A DNA stretch of 64,000 nt from Monosporascus cannonballus (lineage: Eukaryota > Ascomycota > Sordariomycetes > Xylariales): assembly GCA_004154925.1 (NCBI GenBank), contig QJNS01000004.1, positions 372,001-436,000 on the forward strand, given 5' to 3'. The notes under the pieces were generated by a model. It had not been told where the DNA came from. It did no database searches and worked only from the letters and a program-made list of their open reading frames with translations. Position numbers and translations under genes: made by a program. This document shows positions 25,436 through 38,500 of the stretch, piece by piece (the stretch's first letter is position 1; every line of letters starts with the position of its first letter).

Positions 25436-25787
25436 TATTATAATTTAATAGGCTACGGTCTTGGAAAACGGTAGCGATAGGAAAATATGTAAGCCATATA
25501 AGACGAGTTACGTAATGGCTCGAGAGTATATATCGTAAAGCCCATAAAGCCAGGCTTAACAGGGTCGGAAAAACCAAATATAATACGCTTATTATTTCTA
25601 TAATCTAAATAATACTAGTTTAAAATACTTATTAATACTAATCGCTTGCAATCTAAGTTCAGGCATTTTTGATATTATAAAACGTAATACATTACTATAT
25701 CTATTGCTTAAAATCCCACGATGCTTCTGCGAATATAAACTCGTACGACTATGGTTTAATAGTTGGTTAAACCGCCTAGCCGTCACA
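25436..25787 (+). repeat. 3' LTR of copy D
   Basis: This is 352 bp, from TATTATAATTTAATAGG to GCCTAGCCGTCACA. It is preceded by the purine tract GAGAAAGGAAAATC (about 25421-25435). GTTAA follows as the target duplication. Confidence 0.93.
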
Positions 25788-26667
25788 GTTAATTAAAAAA
25801 AATCCGTACTAACTTATTAATAATACCTTTTTATCGTATAATTGGATTAACTCTATTTTCCTTTGGTGGTCGTATTATTTATCATTACAAAAATGGTTTT
25901 TTTACGGGTATTATGTTTTTTTAAGCTAGCTTGCTCTTTAGCTTAGCTGATAGGTATTGTTTTCCGGAGCTATAAATCAAAAATGCCGATATTAGTATTT
26001 GTCGTTTTTGATATTCCTAATTCGGTTTAAAAAATCGAATTCTTTATAATATATGCGGATAATTCTTTTATAGGGGTATTATTTCCGTTACTTATAATAA
26101 AGGTCTTTTTGTCGTTGACAATATATAGCATATATTTTGCCATATCGATTAAAGATTCTAATACAAACATTTTCCAATCATTCCGAATATTCTTTTTAAT
26201 TATTCTTTAAAAGTGTCTTATCGTTTTTTAGATGTTTCCTGAGCTAGTCTCTTGGTTTTTCGCATCCTTTATCGAATTTGTCGTCAAAATCATTCCTTTT
26301 GATATTAAATCCGAATTACATTAATAATTTTGTTATCGTACCTGTTTTTGTCCCAAATTATTTTTTCGCTATAAATATTCTGTTATCTTATTTCGGAATT
26401 TTAAGTGCTTAGTATTTTAAAGCCTTATATTTCGTTATAATTATAATATTTAATTTAGCTTTATAAATTTTTATAAGCGGCTCTAAATTATATAGGGCCT
26501 AGTATTATCCGTCTAATATAAATAATGCGTCGTACTTCTTTCTCTAGTTAGCTGATTAATTCTGCATTTTAAAGTATATTATCCTTTTTTCTTTATGGGT
26601 CGTTCGTATGGCCTATTATTAATTTTAATAATTTTAGCAATAAATCTGTTTAAAGTTTTAAGTTTCG
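25788..26667 (-). mobile_element. Gypsy copy F, fragment 2 (gag)
   Basis: F resumes after D in the gag region and aligns with H near 39230 onward and with G 31480-32100. The first five bases are D's target duplication GTTAA. From about 26500 the match to G and H weakens; F's gag appears to be a different subtype there. It ends with TTTCG (26663-26667), duplicated at 33573-33577. Confidence 0.78.
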
Positions 26668-27079
26668 TATGACAGCTAGGCGGTTTAACCAACTGTTAAA
26701 CCTTAGTCGTACGAGTTTATATCAGCAGGAGTATAATGGAACTGTGGAGCAATAAACTAACTTAATCACGTTTCTTAATACTAAAGGTGCAAAAATTATA
26801 TTACAAACGATTAGTATTAATAAGTATTGCCAGCGAATGTTATTTAAATTATGGAAATACTTAACGTCTTATATTTTATTAACGTTATTAATTTTTGCTG
26901 GATTATTATAATTTCGCAAGATCTTAATCATCCCAAATTTCATAAATTTCGCAAAATTCTAATAAACCTAAATTTCGTAAATTCTATAAAATCCCAATCA
27001 TTCTGTTACGTAACTCGTTCCCCGGTGCTCCATTTGCTTTATCTGTTACTAGATATGCTAAGGACGCTAAGTTATAATA
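26668..27079 (-). repeat. 3' LTR of copy G
   Basis: This is 412 bp, starting TATGACAGCTAGGCGG on + and ending AGTTATAATA. It holds a small tandem pattern: CATAAATTTCGCAAAATTCT, followed by related units (26938-26998), each with a C-G-x-A-A-A core. The 5' LTR has the same repeated units. Confidence 0.9.
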
Positions 27080-27741
27080 CGATTTTTCCTTTTTGAAGAT
27101 TTTTGTCTCGAAAATTTCATCCCATAAGTATTTAATTTTGTTATAACGGATTATATCAAAAAAATACGTTAAACCTTTCTCCAAAACAAAAAGTGTTTAA
27201 CGTAATTCCTTAATTGCCGTAATGCTTTCCGCTAACCCCATTAAAATAACGCCTTATTTTTATTATAAGCGAAAAAAACTGGAATACAAGTTGTTAGAAA
27301 ACCATTTTTTTTGTTGTTCTTCCTATATTAAAAATAACTAGTCTAATTATAACGTACAGGGTCTCAACATAAAGCAATTACAACGTATGGTTATTTAATA
27401 GCGAAAACTTAAGTTAAAACTGGAGGCCTTTAAAAAAAAAGGCCGACTAGATTAACGTTCGTGTGCGGCCTTTGCGTAAACAACAAAGAATATGGTATAA
27501 CAAAATCATGAAAGTTGTATTCCGTAATATCGAAAATTTGGAGAAATTACAAAAATTAGAATATTAAGAAAAACAGGTTGAACTAAAGGTTACCAAGGTC
27601 GCGTCAGCAAAGGCCGCGCCTTTTTTCGACTGGTCCAACCTTAAGTTCACCAACTAATCGCCCATTAATTAGGAGGCCTTTAACCCCGTTAATTTCGGCG
27701 TTGCTGGTAAAAATTCTTTAACAGGTATTTGGCGCTCATAA
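27080..27741 (+). pseudogene. aORF of copy G (antisense to pol, coiled-coil type)
   Basis: The plus-strand frame reads KVVFRNIENLEKLQKLEY from about 27508, then a stop (former Gln), then EKQVELKVTKVASAKAAPFF, then DWSNLKFTN. It ends VAGKNSLTGIWRS and a stop at 27739-27741. This is a heptad-rich, charged helix followed by the same C-terminus as in D and H. The stops are TAA or TAG at CAA or CAG sites, as RIP would make. No N-terminus is defined; 27080-27440 holds only scattered open stretches. Confidence 0.68.
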
Positions 27742-30700
27742 TATTTTTATCAGGTTCTCAGATATTGTCGAAATCCGAATGCTTTTTCCACTTAATTAAG
27801 TACTGGGTAAATCCGTTTTATTTCTTATATCGAATATGTTTTTTACCTTATATAATTGTTTATATTTAACCTTTATTTCGTTTTATCCTTTACGTACCAC
27901 GATAATATCTACCGTTGATTCGAATAAAAAAATATGGAAAACTAAATGGAATTTAAGCTTAGATAAAAATTCCAGTTAATAATTGCTTTTTAAGATTTTC
28001 TTGGCGACTTTGTATGGACCGATATATTTAAACTCAAGTTTTTTATCAGGTTGTTTTATTTGAATATTTTTTATGTCTAAAAAAACATTTTCCCCTCTTA
28101 GAAAGTTAATTGCTTTAACTTTTTTTAATTTTAATATTTATCTATCTAATTATTTACGAACTTTAATTATGTTTTTTTGTCATAATTATATAAGTTGTTT
28201 TAACGTAAGTATTATTTTGCTATTGATTAAACCGTTATCGCGTACTTTTTAATAAATTTTTAAAATTCAATCAAAATTCAAAGTAAGAATTATTATTTTG
28301 ATATTTCCGTAATAACTGGTGTTATAGGCCTATTGTACGACTAGTAACTCCTTAAGTTAAGTTTTTTATTTGTAATTAATATAATATTATAAATAAAGTT
28401 TTAAAATTTAATTTATTCATTTTGTTTATCTGTTTATTCAATATCTAAATATGTTAAATAACTTATAATTCAAGCCGATTTTTGTTATAGAGTTTTACTA
28501 AAGCTTAAATGCCAATATTAATCCTTTAATTGAAATAGCTTGTATTAATAATTAATATATATTAAAAATATGTTTAGAGAACAAGTTTATATATGGAGCA
28601 TTGATATTTTCATAATATAATAAGAAAAAGAAAGATTTCGTAAATCGATTAACAATTACGAAAATACTATCATAATATTTTCTTTTAACTAAAGTGTTTA
28701 ATACAACAAGTTTAATAATAAAGTGAAAAATCACTAAATAGTATGGTCGTTTTGTAATTAATAATGGCTATAATTTCCTGTTACGGCTATATCGGTATGT
28801 TTTTTTTCTGGCGTAATTATCGGATTGCTAGATTATTTTTTATAGCGTTAATTATATTTTAAGAAAGGAATATATACTTTCAAGCCGGTCTAGGGTTTTG
28901 TAAATCTTTACATATTTATAGAGTTAATATTCATATATATGTCTTAGTAAATCCTTTGGGTATTTTTCTGGAATTTATATTTAGTTCGTTTTTTCGTCCT
29001 TTATGAAACCGTCGTCTTACTGTTGGATTTTCTGATATATATTGCTGGGTACCGCTCGAATTATCGCGATTTGTCGCAGGCTTAAATATTAGTATATAAT
29101 GGCATCAAAAACTATATAGCTAACCATAACCAAAATATTTTCGAAGTTTGGTCGTGTGCTTAAAATATCGGCTTTGCTGTTTTTAAGCCCTTTTATAGAT
29201 ATTAACGATATCAAAATTTGCTAATTTTTTCCGGATTTCAATCATCATTTTGTAAATTCCTTAGTCGTAATAAAACGGATAAAATTTGAATAATGTATAT
29301 AACCCTTAATCTAAATCAAATTTCCCTTCAGAAAATATGTAAATTCTTTGAATGCTATAATAATAGTTATATACTTTTTATCTGGAATACCGTAATTAAA
29401 CTTGGTTCCTGTTAACTTATATAAAGAAAATGCAATAAAGCAGAATTTGACTTAATAATTTGGTTATCCGAGTATTACGTTTGCCGTATAATTCAAAACA
29501 TCGGTTTTTAACTTAACCAAATGGTTTATATTATATATAATTAATATTAGCTTGCTAGAAATCGTATTCTTAATATTCTGAAACGCTTTTTTTTATTTCG
29601 GATGTTTATTTAAACTTTTTCCAAAGTTAATTAAGGATATAATTATCATGCCAAAATTTAAAACAAATTTTCGATAATAATTAGCGAATCTAAGCAATGC
29701 TTATATCTTTTTACCTGTAATGAACATTTGTTATTTTATAATTATAACAATTTTCTTAGTATTTCTTCTAATATACTTTGAAATAATAGTATATCTTAAA
29801 TATTCCATTTTCTATACGTAAAACTAATGTTTTTACATTAATAAATAACTCTGTATTTTACAAACTTTAAAAAATATTATAAACGTATTTTATATATGCT
29901 TTTTCTCTTTTTAAGAAAATACGAATGTTATTAAGATAATATAAGACAAAAATATCAAGGTATTTTCGTAATATATAATAAATTATTTATTAGAAAGTTA
30001 TTAAGATATTTATAAGTTTTCTTTATATAGCCAAATATTTAAATAATCTTTATTTTATCCTAAAGGTTATTTTTTATTCGTATTTTTTGAATTTTAATAA
30101 GGTTATATTTATTTTTAAAACCGAATATTATAAATTATTTAGTTGTATAAAATCAGTTTTTTATTGCCATAATTAAAAATCATAACATTCGATTTTTATT
30201 TATAATAATGTTTAATTATCGATACTTAATTACCAATCCTAATTTTTCGTCTTTCATTGATACGAAAAATATTAAATAACCTCTTAATACTTGCGAAAAT
30301 CGAATTTATCCTTTTTATAACCGATTTTTCAGGTATTTTTAAAAACGCGTAATTCGTTTCTGCTAAGGGTATAAAGACGGCAAAACTTTGTCGAAAATTC
30401 TTTTTTAAAAATTATCTCATAATCCCATTCGCTATATTCTGTTAATTTGATATTAAGTTCCTTTTTAACATGTAACTCATATAGGTAATATTATAATAAT
30501 ATATTAATAAGATTTTTTAATTATTAGGGTTATTACTCTACATCGTTATTTAATTGCTTTAATTTCGTTCTAATAATAATAATAATTTTTCGCATTTTTT
30601 TAAATAACTTTTTTTAATATTTTATATCTTTAAGTAATAAGGCTTTTATCTTATTTTTATGCTTACATTCGTCGTTATTTTCGATCGAATATTTAGATCT

Positions 30701-31070
30701 TAATTTTGCTTTTTTGCTTGTTAATAAGATGTAAGGCAAACTTTATTTAATTAATCCTTTTATTAGTTAAAATTCCGTAATAGGATATTTATAATAATTC
30801 TAAGATTATATTGTAATTTCTGAATAGAATGATATCGAAATTAATTATCTGATATTATTTTTAAGTAAATATTTCGAAACAATTAATTTCGCCTATACTT
30901 TTTCTATTATCGTAAACGAATTTCTAACTTTTAATATTTGTAATTATATAAGGTTTCAACTTATATGTTTTTAGCAATCTAAATTTATTAATTATATTTG
31001 GTATAATATAATTTTCGCCAAAAGGTCCGTAATCTATTATTACCACATACCAATACGTTTTAATTCGTAC
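27725..31070 (-). pseudogene. pol: pol of copy G (protease, RT, RNase H, integrase, chromodomain)
   Basis: Approximate places on minus are chromodomain 27740-27870, integrase 27900-29150, RNase H 29240-29500, RT 29700-30420 and protease 30760-31070. RNase H reads FNYGIPDKKY and AFKEFTYFLKGN. The RT active site near 29925 reads YYLNNIRIF: both Asp are Asn. The codon that is the pol stop in D, B and H reads AAA here (see findings), so the end of pol is unclear. Confidence 0.83.
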
Positions 31071-31079
31071 ACCTAAAAT

Positions 31080-33162
31080 AATCAGGTTATAAATAATTCT
31101 TATCGTCGTATTTAAAGCCTTTTTTTAAAAGTTTTTCATAATTTCTTTAAGTTTCATTATTTTACTGCTTTTATATAAATAACTCTTTTTCAATTTATAT
31201 GCGAATTTATCGCATTTTATCTGTATTTTCATATATAGGGTATTAAGCTATTATATTTGTCGTTATTGCCGGCATATTAAATTTTTAAATTATATTAATT
31301 ATTTTTAATTTTGGTATAATTCTTTTTTTATTAAGCAAATTACTTTTTCATAATTTCGACTGTATATTATTATACGTTATATTAATTATTATTTCAAAGT
31401 TTGTTTATAAATTAACGTCTTTCTGTTTTAATAGTTTTTAATTAAAATTTATAATAAATATTAACGGAAAATAAAGATTTATAATACCCTTTTAGCAGTA
31501 TATTTTTTGTTATGTGGTAGATTAATTCCTTTTCTTTTAAATAATTATGTCATTGTTAATAATAAAAAAGGTTTTTTTGTAGGTATTGTTTTCGTTTGGG
31601 CCAGCTTTGTGCCTTAACTAACTAGTAAATATTTTGTGGAGTTATGAATCAAAAATATCGACATTATTATTTATCGTTTTTATTATTTCCGGTTTGGTGT
31701 AAAAAGTCCAATATCATATAATATATACCGGTATTCTTTCTACAAATATATTGGTTTTATTTTTCTTAATCTGGATTTCTGTTCTTTAACAATATATATA
31801 ATATATTTTGCTGTATTAACCAGGGGTTTCGGACCAAACTTCCTTTATTTAATTCCAATATTTTCGTAATTATTGTTAAAAACGTTTCTTAAGGTGATTA
31901 TAATGTTTATCGAATTAATTTTTTGGTTTTTCGTACCTCTTATTGGACTTTTCGCCATGCAAGGCCTGGTACATACTTAGGCCTAATTATGTTAATAAAT
32001 TTGTTTCCGCTTCTCTGGTTCTTTTAGATTATCCGTTAGGTACGGATTTTTAATTATTCTAAGGGGGTTTTTTAGGTGCCTTATATTATGTTACCTTATA
32101 CCCCATTGTATTACAATTAAAACGTTTAGTTTAGCTTTAATCCTTTTTATAAATAGCTTGGAAATCCATAGATCATGGCTCCGTATCGTGAGAAATATTA
32201 CTGGGTTAAAAAACGTTTATAGTAGCCGCATATCGGGATTTGGTATTATTTTTTCTTTTAATGCCTTTAAAATACCAGACGTATTCTCCATCGTTGATCT
32301 TAATTGCTATACTAGTATATTCTGAGATATAATTAAGTTGAGTAAACTTAACGGATTTTCTGGGCATTTTTTTATAAATTATTAAAAACTTTTGCGATTA
32401 ATATTTTTTATGTTTAGTTTAGCTTAAATACTAATTAAACGAATGTATTACCGGAATTAAATATTAAACCCTTTTATTATTATTACTGGCTTTGTATTTC
32501 GGCTTTTATTTTTTGTTTATTATTCCAAAAGCTTTCGTTAATATTTACTTAAACCAGGCAGAATCGTTATATATGTATATTATTTCCAATTTTCGTATTT
32601 CGACTAGCGGAATAATATATTTTCTTATCGCGGACTTAAACCAATTAACCGCGTTTCCGGTAAATTATTTCATTCCAAATTGTATTCGTATAATAAGCAT
32701 AATTAATCGAATAACAAAATACATAAAATATATTCGTTGTTAAATTAAAAACAATTATACCTTTATTGAAGTTCCGTCGAAAAACGTCATTAAAAGGGTT
32801 TAAAACCCTTTTTTAGTTCCTTGGAAGAATTTAGCTAAATAACTTAATTCGTTCGAAAGGGTTTTCCGGTTTGGGCAATTTTTCGTTTTTCCTTAAAGTT
32901 CTAATAAGCTGCTTAAAAGGACGTCATAAGGTTCTTATTGTTTTTTTAAGCTGAAAAATACATTCGTTCATAACATCTAGACGTTGAAAAACTTCTTTGC
33001 AAAAAACAAAACGAAGTTACTTTTTTTCTTTTTCGTATTTCATTCAAATATTCGGGTCATCAGAAACCTGGTAAATAAGCTATTCGGGCTACTTGCTAAT
33101 AAACCTGATGTCGGCGATATTTCTCAAATTTTAACGATATTATTAAATAACAATTTACAGGG
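31080..33162 (-). pseudogene. gag: gag of copy G
   Basis: Gag lies between protease and the 5' LTR. On minus, near 32970-33010, a frame reads VFCKEVFQRLDVMNECIFQL. This is the same N-terminal finger-like segment as FCKKAFRRLDVINKH in D. Long plus-strand open stretches here (for example 32492-32743) are shadows of this gene. Confidence 0.7.
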
Positions 33163-33572
33163 AATAAGGGATAAACGGTTTAACTAATTATTAAACTTTA
33201 ATCGTCAGGATTTATGGTAATAAAAATATCGTAAAACTATAAAGCAATAAAGTAACTTAATTACGTTTGTAATTCCAAAGGTAAAAAAGTTATATTATAA
33301 ACGATTATTATTAATGAATATTATAACTTAATATTATTCAAATTGTAAAATTAATAAGCGTTTTATACTTTATCATAGTTATTAGTTTTTATTGGGTTAT
33401 TATGATGTTGTAAAATCCCAATAATCCTGATTTTCGTAAATTTCGCAAGATCTTAATCATCCAAATTTTCGTAAATTTCGGAAAATCCTAATAATTCTTT
33501 TACGTCACCCTTTCCCCGGTGCTCCCCTCACCTTGACTTTTTTTGATATTCTTAGAACGATAGGTCATAACA
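33163..33572 (-). repeat. 5' LTR of copy G
   Basis: This is about 410 bp and ends GGTCATAACA (33563-33572). It is colinear with the 3' LTR, including the repeated C-G-T-A-A-A units near 33435-33490. The left end is heavily mutated; the right end keeps TTTCCCCGGTGCTCC, shared with the 3' LTR. Confidence 0.88.
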
Positions 33573-34228
33573 TTTCGAAAGATTAATAATATTACCTTTA
33601 ATATTACATTTAAATTTTTATAAAATATATGAATAAAAGTTTTATTTTTGTTATCTATTATTTTACCTCATTTATAGTGTTTTTAAAATCGGGAAGGTAT
33701 TTTAAAACAAGTCTTTTTTATTATACACGCAAAATCTTCTATACTACCGTCCGTTTTTCGTCTGAATTTTTAAAAAGTATTTTTAATTTTTTCTCGAAAT
33801 TCATATAATTAAAGAAAAAGTTTTTCTTAATTTCCTCTCAATTAGGTTTTATATTTTTCATATAATCACTTATAACTGGCTCAAATTAATATAAAATATC
33901 TTCCGTAAAAGGATTATTAGAGCAACAGTTTTGTTTACCGACTTATCCAAGTGTTAAAAACGGGAATACGGTTGTACCTAAGTAAAGAAATTTTGACTAC
34001 ATTTTTTCTAGGCGTAATATTAAAGATTTTTAACATTATACTTAAGTACGATAATTCGAATTAAGATAATTATTATTTATTACGGACACTATTAAATTTA
34101 TTCTTCACATTCCTAACTTCTGATTTAAAATTCCGCAATAAGGAAAAGTACTTAATTAATAATTAATATAATAACTAAAAAAATATTGTTTAAAATCTAA
34201 CGGTGTTATTAAATAAAAGCTGATAACG
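33573..34228 (-). mobile_element. Gypsy copy F, fragment 3 (gag start and leader)
   Basis: This is the rest of F's gag and its leader, between G and F's own 5' LTR. It begins with the TTTCG duplicate. Fragments 2 and 3 together give about 1.5 kb of gag, a normal length for the family. The sequence matches H and G only weakly, so F carries a divergent gag subtype. I see no readable motif. Confidence 0.65.
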
Positions 34229-34449
34229 TATACTCTCTAAACAACGAACCAATTATTAAATTTAAGTTAACGCATTTATATTAATAAGAATGTTGTAAAA
34301 GTTTAACTAATACATATCATAAATTATTACACGTTATAATATTAAAAATATATGAAGTAATTTAGTTATAAGTAGTAAAAATATTTTAAGTTAATATTAT
34401 TTAAAATATGGAAATAAAGAACGTTTATATTTTTATCTTGGCTTAATAA
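34229..34449 (-). repeat. 5' LTR of copy F, proximal half
   Basis: This is LTR sequence colinear with the K LTR read in reverse: AACCAATTATTAAA at 34247-34260 matches K 58074-58087 in reverse complement. It is interrupted by H at 34450 and continues at 41310. Confidence 0.78.
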
Positions 34450-34827
34450 TGTGACGGCTAAGGGGTTTAACCAACTATTAACCCTTAGTCGTACGGGTTT
34501 AAATTAGCCGGAGTATCGTAGAAAACTAAGTAATAAATATAATAAAGTATTAAGTCTCGTGATACTGAGGTTGCTTTGGGTAACGATATTTTATTGCAAA
34601 CTGGTATTATCTAAATTGTGGAAAATAATGATCGTATTATATTTCGTTTTAATATTATTACTCATTTTTGTTTAACTTTATTTAGCGAAATCTTATTAAG
34701 TAATTGCTTAATGCAGATTATTTGTGGTCAATAAATCTTTACTAAATACCCGTACCGTCATTCGGGAAGTACTTCGTATTATTCTTATTAACCGTTTCCT
34801 AAGGCCGGAACCTGTTAAGCCGTAATA
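34450..34827 (-). repeat. 3' LTR of copy H
   Basis: This is 378 bp, from TGTGACGGCTAAGGGG to AAGCCGTAATA. It contains TTTAGCGAAATCTTATTAAG and CCTAAGGCCGGAACCTGTTA, both with counterparts in the 5' LTR. Confidence 0.92.
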
Positions 34828-34989
34828 CAATTTCCACTTCTTCCAAATCTTACTTTTAACATTTCATTTTTCCTGGTAAATATTACCGGTTTTTACGATA
34901 TGGAGGTATATTGCTAAAATTATTTATTAGGTTTTTTTATTATGTATCGGCAAAATCTGCTTTTTATTTTTAACGATTTTAATTTTGAA

Positions 34990-35506
34990 ATTATGCTGTA
35001 CTTTTTATATTTTTGTAAAGCTTAAAAATGCGAAATTAAGGCAACCGTTTTTCAATATAAGGTTTGCGTTAAATATGGATATCCTTATAATAAGACTAAG
35101 GTTTGTTTTTTCTTTTTAAAAAATATTCGCGCATATAATTAACGAGTGCAACGAAAAAAGGTTTTCTTAAAGGAACGTTTTTAAAGTTGTGCAAAGGTTA
35201 TCCTCAAAAAATAAATAACGTTTTCGTATATTTAATCCGTTTTCAGAACATTTTCTTTTCGTTAGAAAACAATAATAATAATAAAACGCAAATCGTAATT
35301 ATTAAAGAAATTAAAGGGATAAAAATGCTAAATGTAAGCTATCGCCGCGGCTTCCATAGCCGCATTAATTCCTTCCGCTGGTTCCCTAAATTGGTTTTGG
35401 ATCGGTCATACCAAATAAATCCGTTAAAAATATTACTTGGGATACGATTACTTTTGCTGGTTTCATCGTTACTGGTAAAAATTCTTTAGTAGGCGCTAGG
35501 CGCTAG
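34990..35506 (+). pseudogene. aORF of copy H (antisense to pol)
   Basis: The plus-strand frame at 35029-35100 reads CEIKATVFQYKVCVKYGYPYN, with two Cys in a pattern seen also in K (AFCIAYGNPYNFF). After frameshifts the end reads TWDTITFAGFIVTGKNSL then VGARR and a stop at 35504-35506. It overlaps the pol stop TAG (35496-35498) by 11 bp. A separate open stretch at 35187-35489 is in another phase. The Cys-containing N-terminal part followed by a charged region fits a small zinc-binding protein, but this is inference. Confidence 0.58.
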
Positions 35507-38500
35507 TAAGATTTTTGGCGGGTTCTTATGTATTCTCGAAATCCGCATCTTTTTTTATTTGATTAGGTACTGCGTAAATCCGTCCTCTTTCCGTCTGTTA
35601 AGGATTTCTTCCACCTTATACGCCTATTTGCCTTTTATTTTTATATCGTTTTTTGCCGTACATACTTTAATTATATTAACTGTTAACTCGAATAAAGAAA
35701 GCGTAAAAAATTAAATAGAATATAATTATTTACAAAAGTTATATTTAGTAATTATTTTTCGGATTTTTTTGGCCATTTTATATGGAACGAGATATTTGAA
35801 ATCTAATTTTTTATTAAATTGAATTATTTGAATATTTTTAATGACGAAAAAAAGTATTTCACTTTTTTCGAAAATTAATTCTTTTAAAAGTTTCTGGTTA
35901 TAATTTGTATTTATTTAATTACGTACGAATTTGAATTCAATTTATATTGTTTAATATAATGATCGTAATCATTTTAACGTCATAATTATGTTAATATTAA
36001 TTAAATTATCGTTACGTATTTCTTTATAAATTTCTAAAATAATATCAAAATTTGGGAATATTAATATTATCTTATTATTTTCCTAATGATTAATATCATA
36101 AATTAATTATATCATTACTAATTTCATAACTTAATTATTGTATCCTTAATTAATACAATATAAGCAATAACATTCTAAAATTTGATTTGTTTATTTATGT
36201 ATTTACTTAGTTAAGGTTTAAAAACGCTGGATAATTTATAATTTAGGCAGATTTATATCATAATATCTTACCAAATTTAAATACAAATATCAATTTTTGG
36301 TTCACAATAGTTTCCATAAATAATCCGTATATACTGAAAATATAATTGAAAAAAATATAAATTATTTATTCGGCATTTATATCTTTATAATGTAATAAAA
36401 AGTAAGAAATTTTGTGAATCGATTAACGATTACGAAAATGCTATTATAATATATTTTTATAATTACACTTTTTAATAAAAAGGTTTAATCATAAAGTCGA
36501 ATACAACTAAATATTATGGTTATTTGGTAATTAGTAATAGCTGTAAATCTTCGTATATTTTATTTTATCGAATTTCTTTTTAGCCCAAACACCGTATTAT
36601 TATATAATTTGTCTTATTGTTAAGTTTATTTTTTAAAACAATATATACGTTAAAGCATTTTTAAAATTTGAAGAATCTCTGGATATCTATGTAATTAATA
36701 TCCATATATATTTCCTTTTAGATTTTTTAGCAGTTTTTAAGAATTTATATTTTATCCGTTTTAAATTTTTTAGAAGACCGTCGTTATACTGCTGGATATT
36801 TTTATGTATTTCAAAACATATTGCCCGAATTTTTGTAACTTTTTGCGGATTTAAATATCTTTTTGTAGTAATATCAAGAATTATATATCTAATTTTAATT
36901 ATTTTCTTTTAAAGATTTGGTCGTTTATTTAAAGTATTTATTTTGTTATTTTTAAGCTGTTTTAAAAAATAACAACGAAATCGAAATTCGCCAATGTTTT
37001 CGCGTAACGAAATTATCATTTGATAAGTTCCTTAATTATAATAAAACGGATAAAATTTGAATAGTCCGTATAAATTTTAATGTGGTTCAAATTTCCTCTT
37101 AGAAAATACTTAAACTTTCGACATACTATATTAATAGCCATAAATTATTTATTTAAAATAAAATAATTAATTTCGGTCCATTTTTAATTATACGAAAAAT
37201 ATATAATAAGGTATAATTTGCGTTGATTATTTTGTTATCCGATTATTGCATTTAACGCGTAATCTAAAATATTCGTTTTTAATTTAACGGGACTGTTTAA
37301 ATTATATGTATTTAATATTAACATATTAATAATTATATTTTTATTATCTTCAGATGTTTTTCCGTATTTAATTTTTATTTAGATTTCTTGATTTTTTGCG
37401 TAATGTTCGTTAAGGGTATAATTATTTTATTAAAATAATTGATTAAATTTCTTATAATAATTTACGAATTTAAAATTTATATTTCCTTAACCGTAATTAA
37501 TATTTGTAATTTTATGTCTATATCGATTTTTTAAGGTTTATATTAATATATTCGAAATTAATAATATATTTCAAATATTTTATGTTTTATATATAAAATG
37601 AATTTCTTTTTGCGTTAAAAAATAATTTTACGTTTTATAAAACTTAAAAACCATTTTTAAACGTATTTTATATATATATTTTCCGTTTTGAAAAACATAG
37701 AAATGTCGTCGAAATAGTATACGACAAATATATCGATATGTTGTCTTAATACATAATTAATTTTTGATTAAATAATTATTAATATGTTCGTAAATCTTAT
37801 TAATATAATCAAATATTTTAATAATCTGTATTTCGTCCTATAGGTTATTTTTAATTCGTATATCTTTTAATCCTAATAAAGTTTTATTTATTTTTACAAC
37901 GGAATATTATGAATTTTTACCTTTCTCAAATTTTTTTTTATTTCTGTAAATAAAAAAAAGCACATTCGATTTTAAATAATAATATCGTTGAATTATCGAT
38001 TACCAATTATAAATAATAACTTTTTATTTTTAAGCACCCAAAAATATTTCGTATTTGGCTAAAAATTTCGAAATTTAAATATATTCTTTTATAACCGCTT
38101 TGTTAAATATTTTTTAGAAATACGGATTTGATTTTCATTCAAACTATAAATAAAGTAAAACTTCGTCGAAAACATTGCTTTAAAAAGTATTTTATAATCT
38201 TATTCGATATATTGTAATAATTTGATCTTACTTTTCTTTTTTAAAAAACTGCTTTTATCTAAGATATTATAATAAAATATTAATCAGATGTTCTTATTTT
38301 TAATGCTATTCTTTTAAGTCGTTATATAATTGCTTTAATTTAATTTTAATATTAACAATAATACGTCGTATTTTTCTGTAATACTTATTTTCTTTTTTAT
38401 AATATGTCCTTTTACGTAATAAGGTTTTTATAATATCCTTATACCTTTATTTGTCCCTATTTTCGATTAACGATTAAAATCTTAATTTTTTTATCCGTTA

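Larger units (their letters stand above)
584..25787 (+). mobile_element. Ty3/gypsy chromovirus copy D, host of nested C, B and E
   Basis: D has LTRs of 351 bp (584-934) and 352 bp (25436-25787) and an exact 5-bp target duplication GTTAA (579-583 and 25788-25792). The domain order on + is gag, protease, RT, RNase H, integrase, chromodomain. Three insertions split it: C at 1987-7455, B at 10709-17047 and E at 17674-24300. Each has its own 5-bp duplication, and the flanks rejoin in register with uninterrupted copies E or K. Without them D is about 6.75 kb. It is inactive: many stop codons and a mutated RT active site. D lies inside copy F. Confidence 0.93.
26668..33572 (-). mobile_element. Ty3/gypsy chromovirus copy G, nested in F's gag
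   Basis: This is a complete element of 6905 bp on minus. LTRs are at 26668-27079 (3') and 33163-33572 (5'). The target duplication TTTCG is exact (26663-26667 and 33573-33577). Domains on minus follow the chromovirus order. The 3' part (26668-27800) is lightly mutated, and gag-pol is more strongly altered but less than in B or E. Confidence 0.93.

Noticed and set aside
26938..26998. Short repeated units with C-G-x-A-A-A, considered as a CRISPR-like array
   Set aside because: The units are imperfect, without spacers of constant length, and are part of G's LTR; the same units occur in the 5' LTR.
26851..27184. Overlapping open frames on both strands
   Set aside because: They lie in G's 3' LTR and its edge; AT-rich chance frames.
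32492..32743. 83-codon open frame on +
   Set aside because: It is the opposite strand of copy G's gag, with no conserved counterpart in H; a shadow frame.
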